A DNA stretch of 64,000 nt from Eretmocerus hayati (taxonomy: Eukaryota > Arthropoda > Insecta > Hymenoptera > Aphelinidae). Position 1 is the first letter of the stretch. The number at the start of each line of letters is the position of its first letter. Below, in pieces: positions 10,301 to 21,617 of the stretch. A program made the position numbers and the translations under genes. Location: the NCBI GenBank assembly GCA_029851415.1, contig CM056742.1, positions 191,499,344 to 191,563,343 on the forward strand. The letters run 5' to 3'. The notes under the pieces were generated by a model that was not told the origin of the DNA, did no database searches, and saw only the letters and a list, made by a program, of their open reading frames with translations.

Positions 10301-12738
10301 GAAGCGTTGAACACTGGTCGAACAGGCGTCGTTGAACTATTTTCCTTGGTAACCCCATGATGAGCCAAAAAATACATCATATCATCAGGAACCGTCGGGA
10401 AGAATAACGGGCGCAAAAAACCCTGCGATAAAAAATCTCGAAACGACCTGACATACGCATCTTTGAATTTGGGGTTTTTGGAAAACTTGTTCTCCAAACT
10501 GAGAAAAACCTGCAGCGCTTTGGAGTGAGAGTTTCCCAATTTACCAGACTCGGGAAAATTTGGTTTCCGAGGAAGACGAACGATGTACTTGCCAGTGTCC
10601 GTGCGACTGACAGTACTCTTGAAATGGTCAACACAGTTTCGTTCATCCTCGGACAGATCTCTTTTGTTGGAGATCTCCTCACGCTCGAAGAATGAGCGGA
10701 GCGTTTCATTTAAATCTGAATCAGTAGCATTAATGCATAAATGTATGTTTGGTCGGGATAATTTCGAAGGAATCGAGGAACCTGAAATAATCCAACCGAA
10801 ATACGAGTTCATAGCGATAGGAGCATCACCTTTTCGACTCTTACGTAGCCCTGGTTGCATGATCTGTGCATGAATTTGAGCACTGAGTAGCATGTCTATC
10901 ACGCCAGGCTTATTGAATGTTGGATCAGCTAAACGCAGTTTTTTCAAATGATGCCAATTCCCATCAAATGACGAGTTTGGTTGATACCTGGTGATCTTAG
11001 GAATCACATAAGCTGACACAACAAATTTTCTATTCGAAGTAAAGCGAGGTCGGATGGTAACCTCTACCATACTCTTACACATGGGGCCACTCTTACCACC
11101 AACTGTAGTTGTGGGTATCATGACCGACTTTTTCTTCAATCTCAACAACTGGCACAAGCCTTCAGAGATAAATGAAGATTGCGCGCACTGATCAACAATG
11201 GCTCGAATTTCATGTGAAGCGCCATGTGAAGATTCGGCTAATATCAGAGCAGTCGCAATCAGAACCTCACCGTCTTTGTCGTCTCTATTTACAATATTGC
11301 TTACATGGTTCGACTCAACTTGGAGCAACGATGCAGAGCTCGTAGATGGCTGATGGGTGGTTGTAGTCGACTTAGGTGTTTGATCAGAATTGAGGGGAAC
11401 ACTAGGTTTACTACCGTCGTGAATAGTTGAATGATGTTTACCATTGCAAACCACGCATCGTTTTTCATTCGTACACTCTGGAAGGAGATGTTCAGGCGAT
11501 AAGCAGTTGAAACATCTTTTCAGTGAAGCTATGTATTTTTTCCTCTCAGGCACTGATTTGGCCTTGAACGTATTGCAAAAGGAGAAAAAATGAGAGCCCT
11601 CGCAAATGGCGCAAACGAGCTGCTTACGCTCAGGTTTCTTTTTATCCTTTTGATTTACAAGAACAGTTTTAGAATCCTTGGCAGTTTTAGTATCCTTGGA
11701 TTTAGTGCCTTGATTTTTATTTGGATTTTTAGAATCAGAAGAGATAGAGAATTGAGATTCAGATTGAATAGAGGCTTGCTGAGCACTTTCGAATTGAGTA
11801 TGGGCTAATCTCTGAGTTTCGAGAAAATCATTCAGCGTTTTGTAGCTAGGACACTGCTTGGGGTTCTCTGATTGAGCTACGTGAGATTCCCAGTCTTTTT
11901 GCAGCGAAGGAGTAAGACGCATGACCATCAAAAAGACTATAAATGGATCCCATGCGTCGACTTGACAATTTAGCAATTTAAGAGCTGCTAGCAGATTATT
12001 CATACCGTTACGGAGACGATTAATTTCTGAAGCAGAGTCCGACTCCATTTTATTCATGGATATCAACTTCGAAAGTAGCTGAGATATCAACAAACGATTG
12101 TTGCTATAATACTCAATGACTTTCTTCCATGCTGGCTCGAATTCATTACCAGAAGAAGAAGAATCCGCAAGGAGTTCAGCAGCTTCTCCTTTGAGACAGG
12201 AACGAAGGTAGCTCATCTTGAATACATTCGCGAGACCAGCCTTTCTCACAACCATTTCTTCGAAAGTAGCATGAAAATTAGCCCAATCTTGTATATCCCC
12301 CGAAAAAGTTGGGAGTTCGATTGGAGGAAGTTTTGCTTGGAACAATCCAGATGATTCCGAAGCATCAGCATGCCGCGAGACGGCAGGCACCGCTGCTTCG
12401 AGATTCAATAAAAAATCTTGGAAAAGACCGAGGCGATCATTGTATAATTCTTCCACGGTATCAAAAACATTATTTTTGAAATAATTATCCTCAGAATCTG
12501 CCTCCTCGTCGTCCATGAGCTCATCATGAGCATCTTGGAATTTCTGCCAGTTTGTTTTCAAAGTTTCTACTCGAGAGAGACAAGCCCCTTTTGTCATTTT
12601 GGCTTGGCCCAATTTTTGAAAATTTATATACGCATTAGAAATGCGCGTTTGCAATCTGAGTTGCTTATCAATTGAAGCCATTGTAGATGCTTCAGATGGA
12701 CCACGTGAAAAAAAAAACTCGATCAAAAAAACTGCCAC
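7330..12738 (-). CDS. BEL/Pao gag-pol polyprotein (intact, up to 1802 aa)
   Basis: Single frame encoding the retrotransposon's structural and enzymatic proteins. Visible in order: a Gag region (DUF1759-like) with FSGDIQDWANF near residue 145; Cys/His zinc knuckles near 375-445 (CFNCLSPEHLLPEC, CVVCNGKHH); an aspartic-protease-like segment (IRAIVDQCAQSSFISE) near 510; reverse transcriptase with the catalytic box YMDD at residues 929-932; RNase H with GYSDASKIAYAAVVY; an integrase zinc finger (HHMTLHGGTQ..CTSC); an integrase core with candidate acidic residues D1502, D1568 and E1620; and a C-terminal DUF5641-like tail. The likelier start is the internal Met20 (MASIDKQ; coding then ends at 12681), because the first 19 residues come from a low-complexity leader. 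No frameshift or stop interrupts it, so the copy may be active. Confidence 0.96.
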   Translation of the reverse strand: MAVFLIEFFFSRGPSEASTMASIDKQLRLQTRISNAYINFQKLGQAKMTKGACLSRVETLKTNWQKFQDAHDELMDDEEADSEDNYFKNNVFDTVEELYNDRLGLFQDFLLNLEAAVPAVSRHADASESSGLFQAKLPPIELPTFSGDIQDWANFHATFEEMVVRKAGLANVFKMSYLRSCLKGEAAELLADSSSSGNEFEPAWKKVIEYYSNNRLLISQLLSKLISMNKMESDSASEINRLRNGMNNLLAALKLLNCQVDAWDPFIVFLMVMRLTPSLQKDWESHVAQSENPKQCPSYKTLNDFLETQRLAHTQFESAQQASIQSESQFSISSDSKNPNKNQGTKSKDTKTAKDSKTVLVNQKDKKKPERKQLVCAICEGSHFFSFCNTFKAKSVPERKKYIASLKRCFNCLSPEHLLPECTNEKRCVVCNGKHHSTIHDGSKPSVPLNSDQTPKSTTTTHQPSTSSASLLQVESNHVSNIVNRDDKDGEVLIATALILAESSHGASHEIRAIVDQCAQSSFISEGLCQLLRLKKKSVMIPTTTVGGKSGPMCKSMVEVTIRPRFTSNRKFVVSAYVIPKITRYQPNSSFDGNWHHLKKLRLADPTFNKPGVIDMLLSAQIHAQIMQPGLRKSRKGDAPIAMNSYFGWIISGSSIPSKLSRPNIHLCINATDSDLNETLRSFFEREEISNKRDLSEDERNCVDHFKSTVSRTDTGKYIVRLPRKPNFPESGKLGNSHSKALQVFLSLENKFSKNPKFKDAYVRSFRDFLSQGFLRPLFFPTVPDDMMYFLAHHGVTKENSSTTPVRPVFNASMRTNLGCSLNDYLYSGPNLLPELIDLCTRWRRYPHVFVADIKQMFLQIGVHVDDQHLQALLWREDPNDNIITLLMTVLVFGYTSSPFLAIMTLKQLVLDEGKNFPSAREVVDEETYMDDVVSGGYSITETATKQSDTIGLLKKGGFELRKWLSNTPELINSLPKNSLAGEDPLKEDSLFSVLGISWCPANDIFKFQLALDPLDGPLTKRTVLSKIARIFDPLGWITPAIITGKNFIQLLWIKNIPWDQVLPDDFQKAFSQWYFSLSSLLNLEIPRYLGVTNATQKYELHGYSDASKIAYAAVVYLRVLDDSCRVTLLGAKSKVAPIKIPSIPKLELCGALMVAQLLNRFASALKLNSLSIHVHCDSKVVLHWIHESPSKWPVFVANRCAEIKTLIPNATWHYIKSSDNPADVASRGCLGNQLISNSLWWEGSPALRENTLEWSSAGYVDLNFSSTPESVDEKIELSVHTVTSDAPKIQIWDLIKRFSSFSKLVRITVYIMRFISNIVRQTSLKDKVSCVISKFPACSDKLIDNNESRHARLIWGYLTQLAHFPTEYKLLQKGEALPKMNPLRSLNPVLKDGLIRVGSRIKNADLCDDEKFPVILPAKSTLTELLIRYFHHMTLHGGTQLTLASSRQMFWIIRGKSAVKVIIDNCTSCQRYRATPQYQMMAALPEARVTPSRPFKKSGVDYAGPFKLLASRFRGQISYKGYFVIFICLCTKAIHLEAVSDYTTDAYLAAFDRFTARRGPCELLVSDQGQNLVGADAELRKMFTKNSPYSNFISQSLCNSGTKWRFNPPSAPHFGGIWEAGVKAVKHHLKRVVGETILTFEEFTTVLNQVEACLNSRPLMPLSDDPSDLDALTPAHFLIGEPSLLLVKNRVTDDKISPLRRWKIITKMVQQLWERWSHQYLHTLHKRTKWADTQPNFAEGDLVLIRNETTPPSRWPLGRIIKTFPGKDGNVRVVQVRTASTTLDRPIVKLVKLFRPQEEAE

Positions 12739-13687
12739 AAGTAGCGAAATACCGGAAATTTATTGAGAATCAAGATAAAATCCGGTCTGCTGATTGGCAA
12801 GAACAAATTCACACGAGTATTAGCACAACTAGTGCCAAAACGCGCTATTATTTTGCCAAAAATCCGAGAGACTGCCGAGCAAAATGCACACGGAGCTCCA
12901 GCCTGATTTTTGACACCAGCACAGAAAAAAGAAAATCTCAGCGCCCAACAATCGCCCAAGTATTCTGATCAGGTATGCCCTGTCCCTCCCGAGAGAGGAG
13001 AAAAACTCAAATACCTAACGAGAGTAGTCTAGCGACAAGAGAAATTGCAAAGAGAAAAAGAGTATAATTTTGGACACCTGGGTTTGAATGTATTCATCTA
13101 GCAGACGAGACTTCAAAGTAATACCTATTCATGTGCATTTTATAGTAAACAAGTACATGAAGAGGGGAGGATGCAGGGGAGGCAGCGAAACATCCCTAAA
13201 CAGTGCAGGAAGGAAAGAAAACTCGCTCACCGTTACGCGTTTGCGCCCCGGGCCTATGTCGCGAATGCTCCGCGACTGCTTGTCTGGAATGCGATGAGAA
13301 GGTCGCCACCGTGGCGCTACACCGTCGTCGAATTGCTGCTCACGCTGCTTGTCTCGGCGGTGTAAGTCTGCTTGCCGGCCTTCAAAATGGCCGCCGTGCC
13401 TTCACTTTTCAGCTCTCTCGGCGTCACTCGTCGTTTGGAGCATTGAAAACATGGCTACACCACGCGGCTGTGGCGATAACTCGTTGATGCCACTCAGTTT
13501 TTATGATGCGTGGATCGCGATTTTTACACTGACACAATGCACGATGCGTTGAAATTTGGGTAAAGAATAGTACGCATACACACGCACAAGAAAACCTCGT
13601 ACTGTAGTATCTGCACCACGTGTTGCACGATTCACTTCTGCACTTTAATTAATCACTCCGCTTCACTGTAGGCTCGAAGGACCATAA
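12739..13687 (-). other. BEL/Pao 5' leader between LTR and gag
   Basis: Untranslated leader of the retrotransposon, read on the minus strand from the primer-binding site to gag. It is moderately GC-rich at about 13200-13450. Several short overlapping frames are present but none resembles a retrotransposon protein. Confidence 0.6.
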
Positions 13688-13972
13688 TGTTTATCGTTGT
13701 GGGGTTGGCTCGTGCGGAATAAATCATTAGTTCAGATTTTAGATATAAATGAACCGTGAATTTATTGAGCTCAAAATTACAAGAGCTCGAGGTGGTGGAG
13801 AGTGTATGCACATCGTGCGCGATCCACGCGGTAACTAACTGAGAGCAGCGCCGTGCCGGCGTCCCGGAGCCTCGTGGCGTGGTTAGACAAATATAGATAT
13901 AGTCGAACACGTGAGCGTGTGAATGTGTGTGTGTGTGTCGCGAACATTGGTGAAACGGTTTGTACATGAACA
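13688..13972 (-). repeat. 5' LTR of the BEL/Pao element
   Basis: 285-bp LTR nearly identical to 6801-7085. As the upstream LTR of a minus-strand element it should carry the element's promoter. It is followed outward by the GAGTC target-site duplication. Confidence 0.95.
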
Positions 13973-14285
13973 GAGTCATAAAAGAAGGTACGAGGAAAAA
14001 ATGAATATTAAGGAAAATTTCCCATTATTTTTTCAGTTATTCTTTAGAGGAAGCTTTTTAGAGAGATTTGGGCCTTCTAGTCTGAGGTTTTTCTAACAAT
14101 ATCCATCGTTCGGTTGAGACGGAATTACGATGCAGTGGGTTTGAAAAGGGTTAAAATGAAATTTTTGGTGAAAATTTTGATTTTTTCGAAAACTTGAGAT
14201 CTGTGAAGATTTTATAAAATTTCGGTATTAACCAATCGATAGATCTTGCAGAAAAAACCATAGTTTAGGTGACTCAATTCGTGGT
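13973..14285. repeat. Right part of the ~317-bp tandem repeat, displaced by the BEL/Pao element
   Basis: Starts with GAGTCATAAAAGAAGG and continues through the same landmarks as the copy at 6475-6790 (TCCATCGTTCGGTTGAGACG, TATTAACCAATCGATAGAT, CATAGTTTAGGT). Removing the element and one GAGTC copy restores an uninterrupted fourth unit. Confidence 0.8.
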
Positions 14286-14489
14286 GAGACCGTGTGAGAA
14301 AAAGATATTTATGTATTAAAAGTCGAAATTCGAGCACTTTTGCTTGAAAAAGCCCATGGATCAAATTTGACTGGGAGCCGAAAGCTGCCAAATCACTGGG
14401 CTCTCAGAAATTGGATTCTTCACAACTTGTAGAAAGCCAAAAATTGATATGGTGAACAGAAAAAGAGAAAGCGTGTCCGATAGAAAACA

Positions 14490-14524
<35 letters not shown>

Positions 14525-16069
14525 GAAAAAGGGGTGCAAAGATGAGTCTCTGACGGGTTTGGAAGGGCATTAGGAGGAAAAGTGTTACCTACATTTGATA
14601 GATTTTGGCGAGAGGAAAAGAATGGTCTTTGGCTTTTTTAGATAAAAGGAATTTTGTTGAATAATATGTTGGTTTTAATGAAAAATTTGATCAAATTTTC
14701 GTTGGGGTGAAAACAAAGCTTTCTCTTTAGAGAAAGCGAAAGATCGAGCTCCGACAGCAAAACAGAATTTGCTGTAAGGATCCTCGCTTATCCAGCAATA
14801 TTTTTATCTGGTCTTGCTATTTCTGCTGCCAAATCAGGCACAGTTTGCCTCGATAAATCAGCAAACAGATTTCGCTAGAAGACGTTCTGCAAATCTAGAA
14901 ACAATTTTGAGTTCAGCTAGCAAATTATATTGCAAAAACAGCTACGCCATCTGCGCTGCAAAAAATTTTGGTGTCGCAGTGACTCGAAATGGGTAAAACA
15001 GCACAAGTTGCGTGCTGGGCGAGCTTCATGTCTAGTTGATGCGGCTAATTTTCAACCTAAGTAAATATAACCTTTTGGCAATGTTTACACCCACATCACC
15101 CACTCTGCGCAATTGATTGAGGATTTAGAAAGTGAGTTTACTCATTATTTTCCAACGGTGGTATGTCCCCATTGAAATACAATTGCATGTGGCCATTCAT
15201 AAGAGATCCTTCGCCTCATATTCTTCGAAGCAAAACCAATAACAATGACATGACTTGCTGGGTCCCAGTGGGTTGAGGTCTAGTTACGACAGCAAATTAT
15301 TTTCGCTGTCCGAAAACAGCAGCAGGAAGCTCGCTAGTCGAGCAGAAAAATTTGCTAGTTTAACCAAACTGTTTTTAGCAATATGAAAACCGACACATTT
15401 GCGATGATAGATTTTGAATTGGTACCACTGGCTCGACCACTAATTGAGATCGAGTTCTTTTGGAAGTTCCACCAAAGCTCTGGGTTTTACAAGTTTCCAT
15501 CGATGATCTACACTAAAATTTGTCTTCGTTACTTTAACCTAAGAGTGACGCGTTTCAATGCAATTTTAAGGTTCTCGTAATGAGATAAATATATCCACAT
15601 TCCGCTTGCAAGCCCATTCTGAGCACTGAAGGACATGTCTATCTCGCCTCGCTCGACAGACAAACTGTCCTGGTGTCCAAAATGGGCTACCGCGCTCAGT
15701 TCGGAAATATACTGTTTTTGCCTCAATCATCGTCGAGGAAAGATTTTACTGGGGACTGTAAACTGTTTGAGATATTTTTTGCAGTATAGTGGCTTTAAAA
15801 ACACCCGCAGCCTATTGCAAGGTATATGAGTGGTTCCGGGGAAATTTCGATATTTTAGGGTCGAAAATGTGCCAACCCCAAATCTCGATTCCGAAGACTC
15901 TATAAGATGTATTTTTCGACTTTTCGAAACATATGAACCATAATTTAACTCGCGCACGAAAATAAATATTTCCACTCATCGGTGCCAGCACAAAGATAAC
16001 ATGGAGAGACGCGGTAGCGTGGTAGCGTCATCAGACAGACCTGATATTTCGAAGCATCACACAGACGTG
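14286..16069. other. Non-coding spacer with a CA microsatellite
   Basis: AT-rich. A (CA)n run lies at about 14488-14518. At 14755-15360 the words CAGCAAA, AATTTGCT and GCTAG recur in both orientations, suggesting decayed inverted-repeat DNA. No protein was recognised on either strand. Confidence 0.5.
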
Positions 16070-17142
16070 TATATGTCGCAGGATCTTGGTGAAATCAGCC
16101 TTTTCGTGAAAATCCTAGGCTCTTCATGAAGAGCCAGCCGATCGTGTCAGCGCTGATCCCTTTCACTTTGTTACACCATCGGCCTAGCCTTTTCGTGAAA
16201 AGGCTGGATCGTTCAGACTTTTCATGAAAAGGCCAAGTCGGGCTAGGCCCTTAGTGTACAGATGGGCAGAGTCATCAGTACCGCTGTCGAACAAAGTCAG
16301 TATCGCAGTCAAAGCTGTCGAATTAATTGCACTTCTCACAATCATATTAAATGAAAATGATCTTATGATAATTGATCGATGAAATCGGCTTGCTCAGATA
16401 GGACTTCCAAAGGTTAGCCCATTAAAACAGAAATGAGAATGTACTTATATTGTTGCTCGGGGTATGTGAAAAAACTGACTCTGATCTCATTGAGTACAAA
16501 GCTACATCAATCGAAGATTACGAAGAGTATCAAATATCTAATAGTTGATCAATTATGTCAATTCTTATCAGCACAAAGTAGGCTCGAATGTGACGCCCAT
16601 AGTTAGAATTCAATTTTTTCAAATCATAGAGTGATTTTTAGATGACGAAAATTTTCACGTGAATCGATTGACTATTAGATATTTGATAGTCTTCGGAATC
16701 TTCGATTGATGTAGCTTTGTACTAAATGAGATCAGAGTCAGTTTTTTCACACACCCCGAGCAACAATATACATTTTCATTTCAGTTTTAATGGGCTAACC
16801 TTTGGAAGTCCTATCTGAGCATGCCGATTCCATCGATCAATTATCATAAGATCATTTTCATTTAATATGATTGTGAGAAGTGCAATTAATTCGACAGCTT
16901 TGACTGCGATACTGACTTAGTTCGACAGCGGTACTGATGACTCTGCCCATCTGTACACCAAGGGCCTAGCCCGACTTGGCCTTTTCATGGAAAGGCTGGT
17001 CGAGTCAGCCTTTTCACGAAAAGGCTAGGCCGATGGTGTAACAAAGTGAAAGGGATCAGCGCTGATACGATCGGCCGGCTCTTCATGAAGAGCCTAGGAT
17101 TTTCACGAAAAGGCTGATTTCACCAAGATCCTGCGACATATA
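16070..17142. mobile_element. Foldback element FB-A, copy 1
   Basis: Two arms of about 485 bp (16070-16554 and 16659-17142) are inverted copies of each other around a ~105-bp spacer. The ends are TATATGTCGCAGG and CCTGCGACATATA. Inside each arm sit several short self-complementary words: GGCTCTTCATGAAGAGCC, CCTTTTCGTGAAAAGG and a diverged CTTTTCATGAAAAGG. There is no coding capacity. The terminal ~260 bp match a second copy at 36682-38167, while the interiors differ, as expected of a non-autonomous foldback family. A short TA-rich target duplication is possible but cannot be separated from the TATATA ends. Confidence 0.85.
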
Positions 17143-18252
17143 TAACGACCGCGCACGGACTTGACATTTTACCACTCAAATTCATCTCACGGCCAAATGC
17201 TTTGAGCTACAGCTTTGAGGTTTTAGTATTTCGATTTGACCACCAAATAAAAAGCTGACTAGGACCTCTGTGGTCTTGCATTCACGGGTCGGACTAACAC
17301 CGGACGCAACTGACATAAAAAATTTAGCAAAAGTAGATTTTCGCGGAAAAGTACTCCGCAAAGTGTGAAAACCAATTTTTTCGATACTTTAGGGCATGAG
17401 AAAGTTGCGCCTGACGATTTACTTTGAAAATGAATAGGTGCGGAAATGCCTGGAATGAAGCAAATTCACTTTTGTCGAGGAAAACTGAGGGGGTAAAACT
17501 TTAAATAAAATTACGCCACCAAACGTACGCGCTCGCCATGCACACAAAAAGTGGTTTTGGTTTCTCATAGCAGGGGGATTTTTCGCTTAATACCATTACA
17601 TTTAATGTATTTGCCCGCCTACTGCGGCGCTTCAAACTCCCAAAGATCGGAAAAAGGAAAAACCATTAGCAGACGGACCTGACATTTTGACCCCTCTTTC
17701 GATGATAATATTTTTGGGTAGCCTTGAATCGGAAAATCAATGATTGCGCCAAAAGACACTTTCATGTTTCTTCAATCGTTTTGAAGGTTTGTGGACGTGG
17801 CACATATTATTTCAAATTTTCCACAAAACTACTTACGATACATACATTGATCCGCTAGTTACGCCGTTGAAACTAATCATCAAAAAAGTTCGGAGTAATT
17901 TACTCCCTGATTTCTAAACCACTTTCTTCAGTTTTTTTGGTCTGAATGATACACGCGGGATTAATTTGCTTGTTTGCACTGTATCTTTTCAAATATTTCA
18001 TTCCATTCTCAGTGGTTGATTTACCTTGAGTTCAACGGGCTGATCTCAGACTTTATAACGAGAGATCCATCTCCCTACATACCTCGAAATGATGACATTT
18101 TCCTCAAGATCCACCATTCGCAAACCCAACTGAACTCTTTCTCTCTCATTGTACCAGATAGGGTTATACCCAAAGGTAACATTAATAAACAAATCTTAAA
18201 TCTTAATCTTAAATCTCTCTCTCTCTCTCTCTCCCGAATGATTTTCTCTGTG
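17143..18252. other. Non-coding spacer
   Basis: AT-rich sequence with no recognisable gene. A (CT)n run lies at about 18213-18233. Confidence 0.45.
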
Positions 18253-18524
18253 TTGTGACTGGTGCGGCTACGTTGGTCAAAATTTGCACAAAGTCCTTTA
18301 GAGTCGAGTGAGTTTGTTCACAGTGACTAACTCACATACAATTTCAGTCCAATTGAATTAAATATTTGATGATCTATACACATTTGCAATAATTTATTTT
18401 CAATTCGGAACGAAAAAAAATGTATTTTATCTATCTTGATTGTACTGAAATCTTGTATGTGAGTTGACGACTGTGTGAACACACTCACCCGACTCCAAAG
18501 TTCGTAATAGGCTCCCAGTCACAA
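18253..18524. mobile_element. MITE-like inverted repeat (272 bp)
   Basis: The outer ends TTGTGACTGG and CCAGTCACAA are complementary. So are GAGTCGAGTGAG with CTCACCCGACTC, and ACTCACATACAATTTCAGT with ACTGAAATCTTGTATGTGAG. The central part is AT-rich and there is no ORF. It looks like a non-autonomous DNA element. Confidence 0.6.
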
Positions 18525-21500
18525 ATGAGACCCTATATATAGTTGGAGAGAGTTAGTTCTACGGAGCGGAAAAATGTTGGTACCGTTCTTTCTCCCTGCC
18601 CATTGAGAATAATGCGAGTGTCCTTAATGGGATCAATTTTCTGCTGCAGAATTACAGGTTTTGTCAATCGCAATTCTTTGTTGTCCTATTCGATACTAAA
18701 ATAACTAAAAAGCGAGATTAATGTAAAATAATTTATTTTTTACGACAGCGGTTGCCAATTGGCCACTTCCGCATCAAAAATTAATTCGACTCAGATTCAC
18801 CGGGTGCCAGAATCTGATCAAACTTGATTCAATTCATATTCGACTTCATATTGGCGCTGTGTTATTTTTGCATTGGCGACTCGATTGGCGAGTGGCGGAG
18901 AGAAGTTCAAGAGTCACCTTATTTGGATCTGTCATGACGCGCGATGATTACATCCATATAACTGGCTCGATAAAAGAAATTTTCCTCGTCGTCGATAAAT
19001 TTGCCGCATCAGCAATGGATTGCGGACAATCTTTGGCTGCCACTCGAGACATCATCGTGAAGAGGGGCAATAATTCGAGGTGTCCCCCGACTGTAGCGTA
19101 CCTAGCGGATCATGTGTCGAAGCTCTTATACCCCTAATGCATAAGTATACCTATATCGATGATGATGCTATATATACTAGGGGTATAAGAGCTTCGCAAA
19201 TCGACCACTCGTACCACTTTTATACGTGGAAGTTGGCGCTGGAGTCGACGGACATCTCGAATGAAATCGCGCTAGGCCACAATCTTTTAATCAATAGCTC
19301 AGCCTCGCGAGGCATCGCGATAGCTGCTCCTGGGACGATTCGTTATTGTGCAGCATGAGATGATCGGGCTAAACACAAACGTGGAATCGAAGAAAATGAG
19401 TGGAGCGACGGGAAAATATGATTATAACGCTCAGAGCATTTGAGGCATCTGAAAATCTGAACGACGTTGCGACAGGAACGATCGAGCGGAATTTCTTCGG
19501 GATCGAAAATTGAGAGAAAGGATCTGGGCATGTACCGGCGGACTCGCAAGCGGAGGAGATTAGCTTTAGTTTCGGTTGTGTGGAGATTAGTGCATCGTCG
19601 TGCATCGTTGCATGGAAAGTTCCGAAGTCTGTTGGGGCACCGCGGGCGCTACTTATTGTCTGACGTGCATGCAACTCGCGTCAAGTTGACTCGAGAGGAG
19701 ATGGTGATCGTCCCGAGCAGATATTTGACCGCGCAACGGACAAACAAAATTCCTCTCCTTTGCCCGATATGCACGGCATCCTACTCGGTGTCATTCGGTG
19801 TTGTTCTGCCGCGACGACAGCCAAGCGAAAGCATGGGGTTTTTCCACTCCTGGAAAATCTACCGAAAGGCGGGCGCAGCTGGCTGATGATGACACCGATC
19901 TTCTCGCGGTCTCACCCCTACTCGAAGATGAATTGCACTCGTATCCTCTACGATGCATCACCCAAACTGTTTCTTTTTCCGATTCACGGTTAGGAATATA
20001 TTTAGAGAAAATAGTTTATCAACGAAACAAACACTGGCCGGGACACGGGCATTGATATAGAAACATCGATCACGAGGTCACAGACATCCGAGCGTACATT
20101 ACTTAGGAAAAAGTAGCATCAAGTGGCAAAAAATGATCGAACTCAGGTCAATAATTTTGATGATACAAATATTGAATTTTTTAGCCATTAATAACGTTGA
20201 CAGCAACCTCTCCGATAACATTTGAGTTTCATATTTTGCTCTTATATTGATCCAAACATCGTAGGTCTTCCTTGCAAAAATTTTACAAGCGATGTTGATC
20301 GATACATTTCAACGTTCAACTTTCATCTGCATCTGCACGCTTTGCGGGTGTGCTATCAGCGCGGTACTTCGTGAAAAATCTTCTCGTTGGCATCAATTTC
20401 CAAAACCGAATTCTGAGCTCGAATATCAAGTTAGTTGTGACATTTTCCTCCAACATCTCTCAATACTGAAGCTTATTCATTCGACAACAAGGCTAAAGAG
20501 CGTGCAAGTACCAAAAGAGAACCTGATTAAAAAATTTCCGTAATTTCAACTCTGGGATGGAATTTACAGCTGTTTCCAATGTCTCATTTCTCCTAGTGAC
20601 TAAAATGCGGCTCCAGCATCAAATTTGAGATCAAAATCTGTAGTGAATGAGAAACAAGCGTGGTCAAAGCCACACTGGCCAGGGTTGAATGACTGTGTAC
20701 TCAACGATATCGCCTACTGAGATTCGATTGATTCTGACCTCTTTTTTTTTGAAATTGAATATCGTGATTCTGATCGAACACTGCGAGAACTTGATAAAAC
20801 TACTACTCTGGAGAGTAGGAAATCGGATGACGTACGCTGAGCGTGGGGAAATCACTGCACCGGCCTTGTAAAATTCACAAATTTTTATTAAACGCTTTTA
20901 TTGCACTTCGACGAGCGCTAGTTCGTCACAGCCAGACTAGTGATCCTTTTCACATAGGGGAACTTTTCTGTCCAATCATGAATCACAATTTTTTGTTAGC
21001 TCCTCCCACGAGATATACGTCGTTTGCTCGTACGCGTTAGGGCCAAACAATATTGCTCAAACGAGTGTGTAAAGTAAACGTGAGTGTGTGATTTAATACC
21101 TTGTGCTTGTCTCCCGATGTACTTTTTTTCTCAGCTGCCTAATATTCTACCTTTATCGTAAATGACATGGTTGGCAGTGTGTGATCGTAAACATTTCCAC
21201 GAATTGTAACGTGAGAGGGAGAGAGATGGCATGACTTTGGTGTCTCTCTCTCACACATTGACAAGGTGCTATAAAGCGCCACCTGATTAAGGAAGATCGT
21301 ATTTTATCGAGGAACCATGTTTACGCGGATGCATTAGGAAATATGTGAAACGTCATTCACCGAAGAGCGCGAGTATTTGAATCCCATGCAGACACACTAA
21401 CGCGGCCATGTGATTCATTGCCGACAAAACAACAGGGAGCACGCATGCATCAACCCAAGTTTTCTTTTTTTGGTGGTTCGTGATCCGAGAAACAAAGTTG

Positions 21501-21617
21501 CAGTTCGGTTTTTTCTTGCAAGTTCGATGAGTACTTCCTTTCAATCATTCGGAATCAGTGCGTCTCACCGCTGGATCGGAGTGCTTACTCAACCATTCTT
21601 CAATTTTACCATCAAAA
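18525..21617. other. Non-coding spacer with one short hairpin
   Basis: Mixed composition. A hairpin lies at 19117-19200, where GAAGCTCTTATACCCCTA pairs with TAGGGGTATAAGAGCTTC around a ~45-nt AT-rich loop. The GC-richer stretch 19200-19950 holds overlapping frames of 60-140 codons on both strands, but none resembles a known protein or shows convincing splice context. Confidence 0.4.

Larger units (their letters stand above)
6801..13972 (-). mobile_element. Complete BEL/Pao LTR retrotransposon
   Basis: A 7172-bp element in minus orientation, bounded by two 285-bp LTRs (6801-7085 and 13688-13972) that begin TG and end CA. A 5-bp target-site duplication GAGTC lies directly outside (6796-6800 and 13973-13977). 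I counted only two differences between the LTRs, so the insertion is young. On the minus strand TGGTCCTTCGAGCC lies 3 nt inside the 5' LTR and is the likely primer-binding site. GGTGGGAGGA, next to the 3' LTR, is the likely polypurine tract. One uninterrupted gag-pol frame fills the interior; no envelope gene was seen. Confidence 0.96.

Noticed and set aside
14488..14518. CRISPR-like or other spaced repeat array
   Set aside because: It is a plain CA dinucleotide run; no array of spaced direct repeats was seen anywhere in the window.
15529..15726. EIDMSFSAQ in a minus-strand ORF resembles IDMLLSAQ of the BEL/Pao polyprotein
   Set aside because: The similarity stops after about nine residues and neither flank continues it; too little to call a second BEL/Pao fragment.
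19467..19886. 139-codon plus-strand ORF and antisense partners in 19343-20055
   Set aside because: Frames overlap on both strands, no family is recognisable, and there is no splice support.
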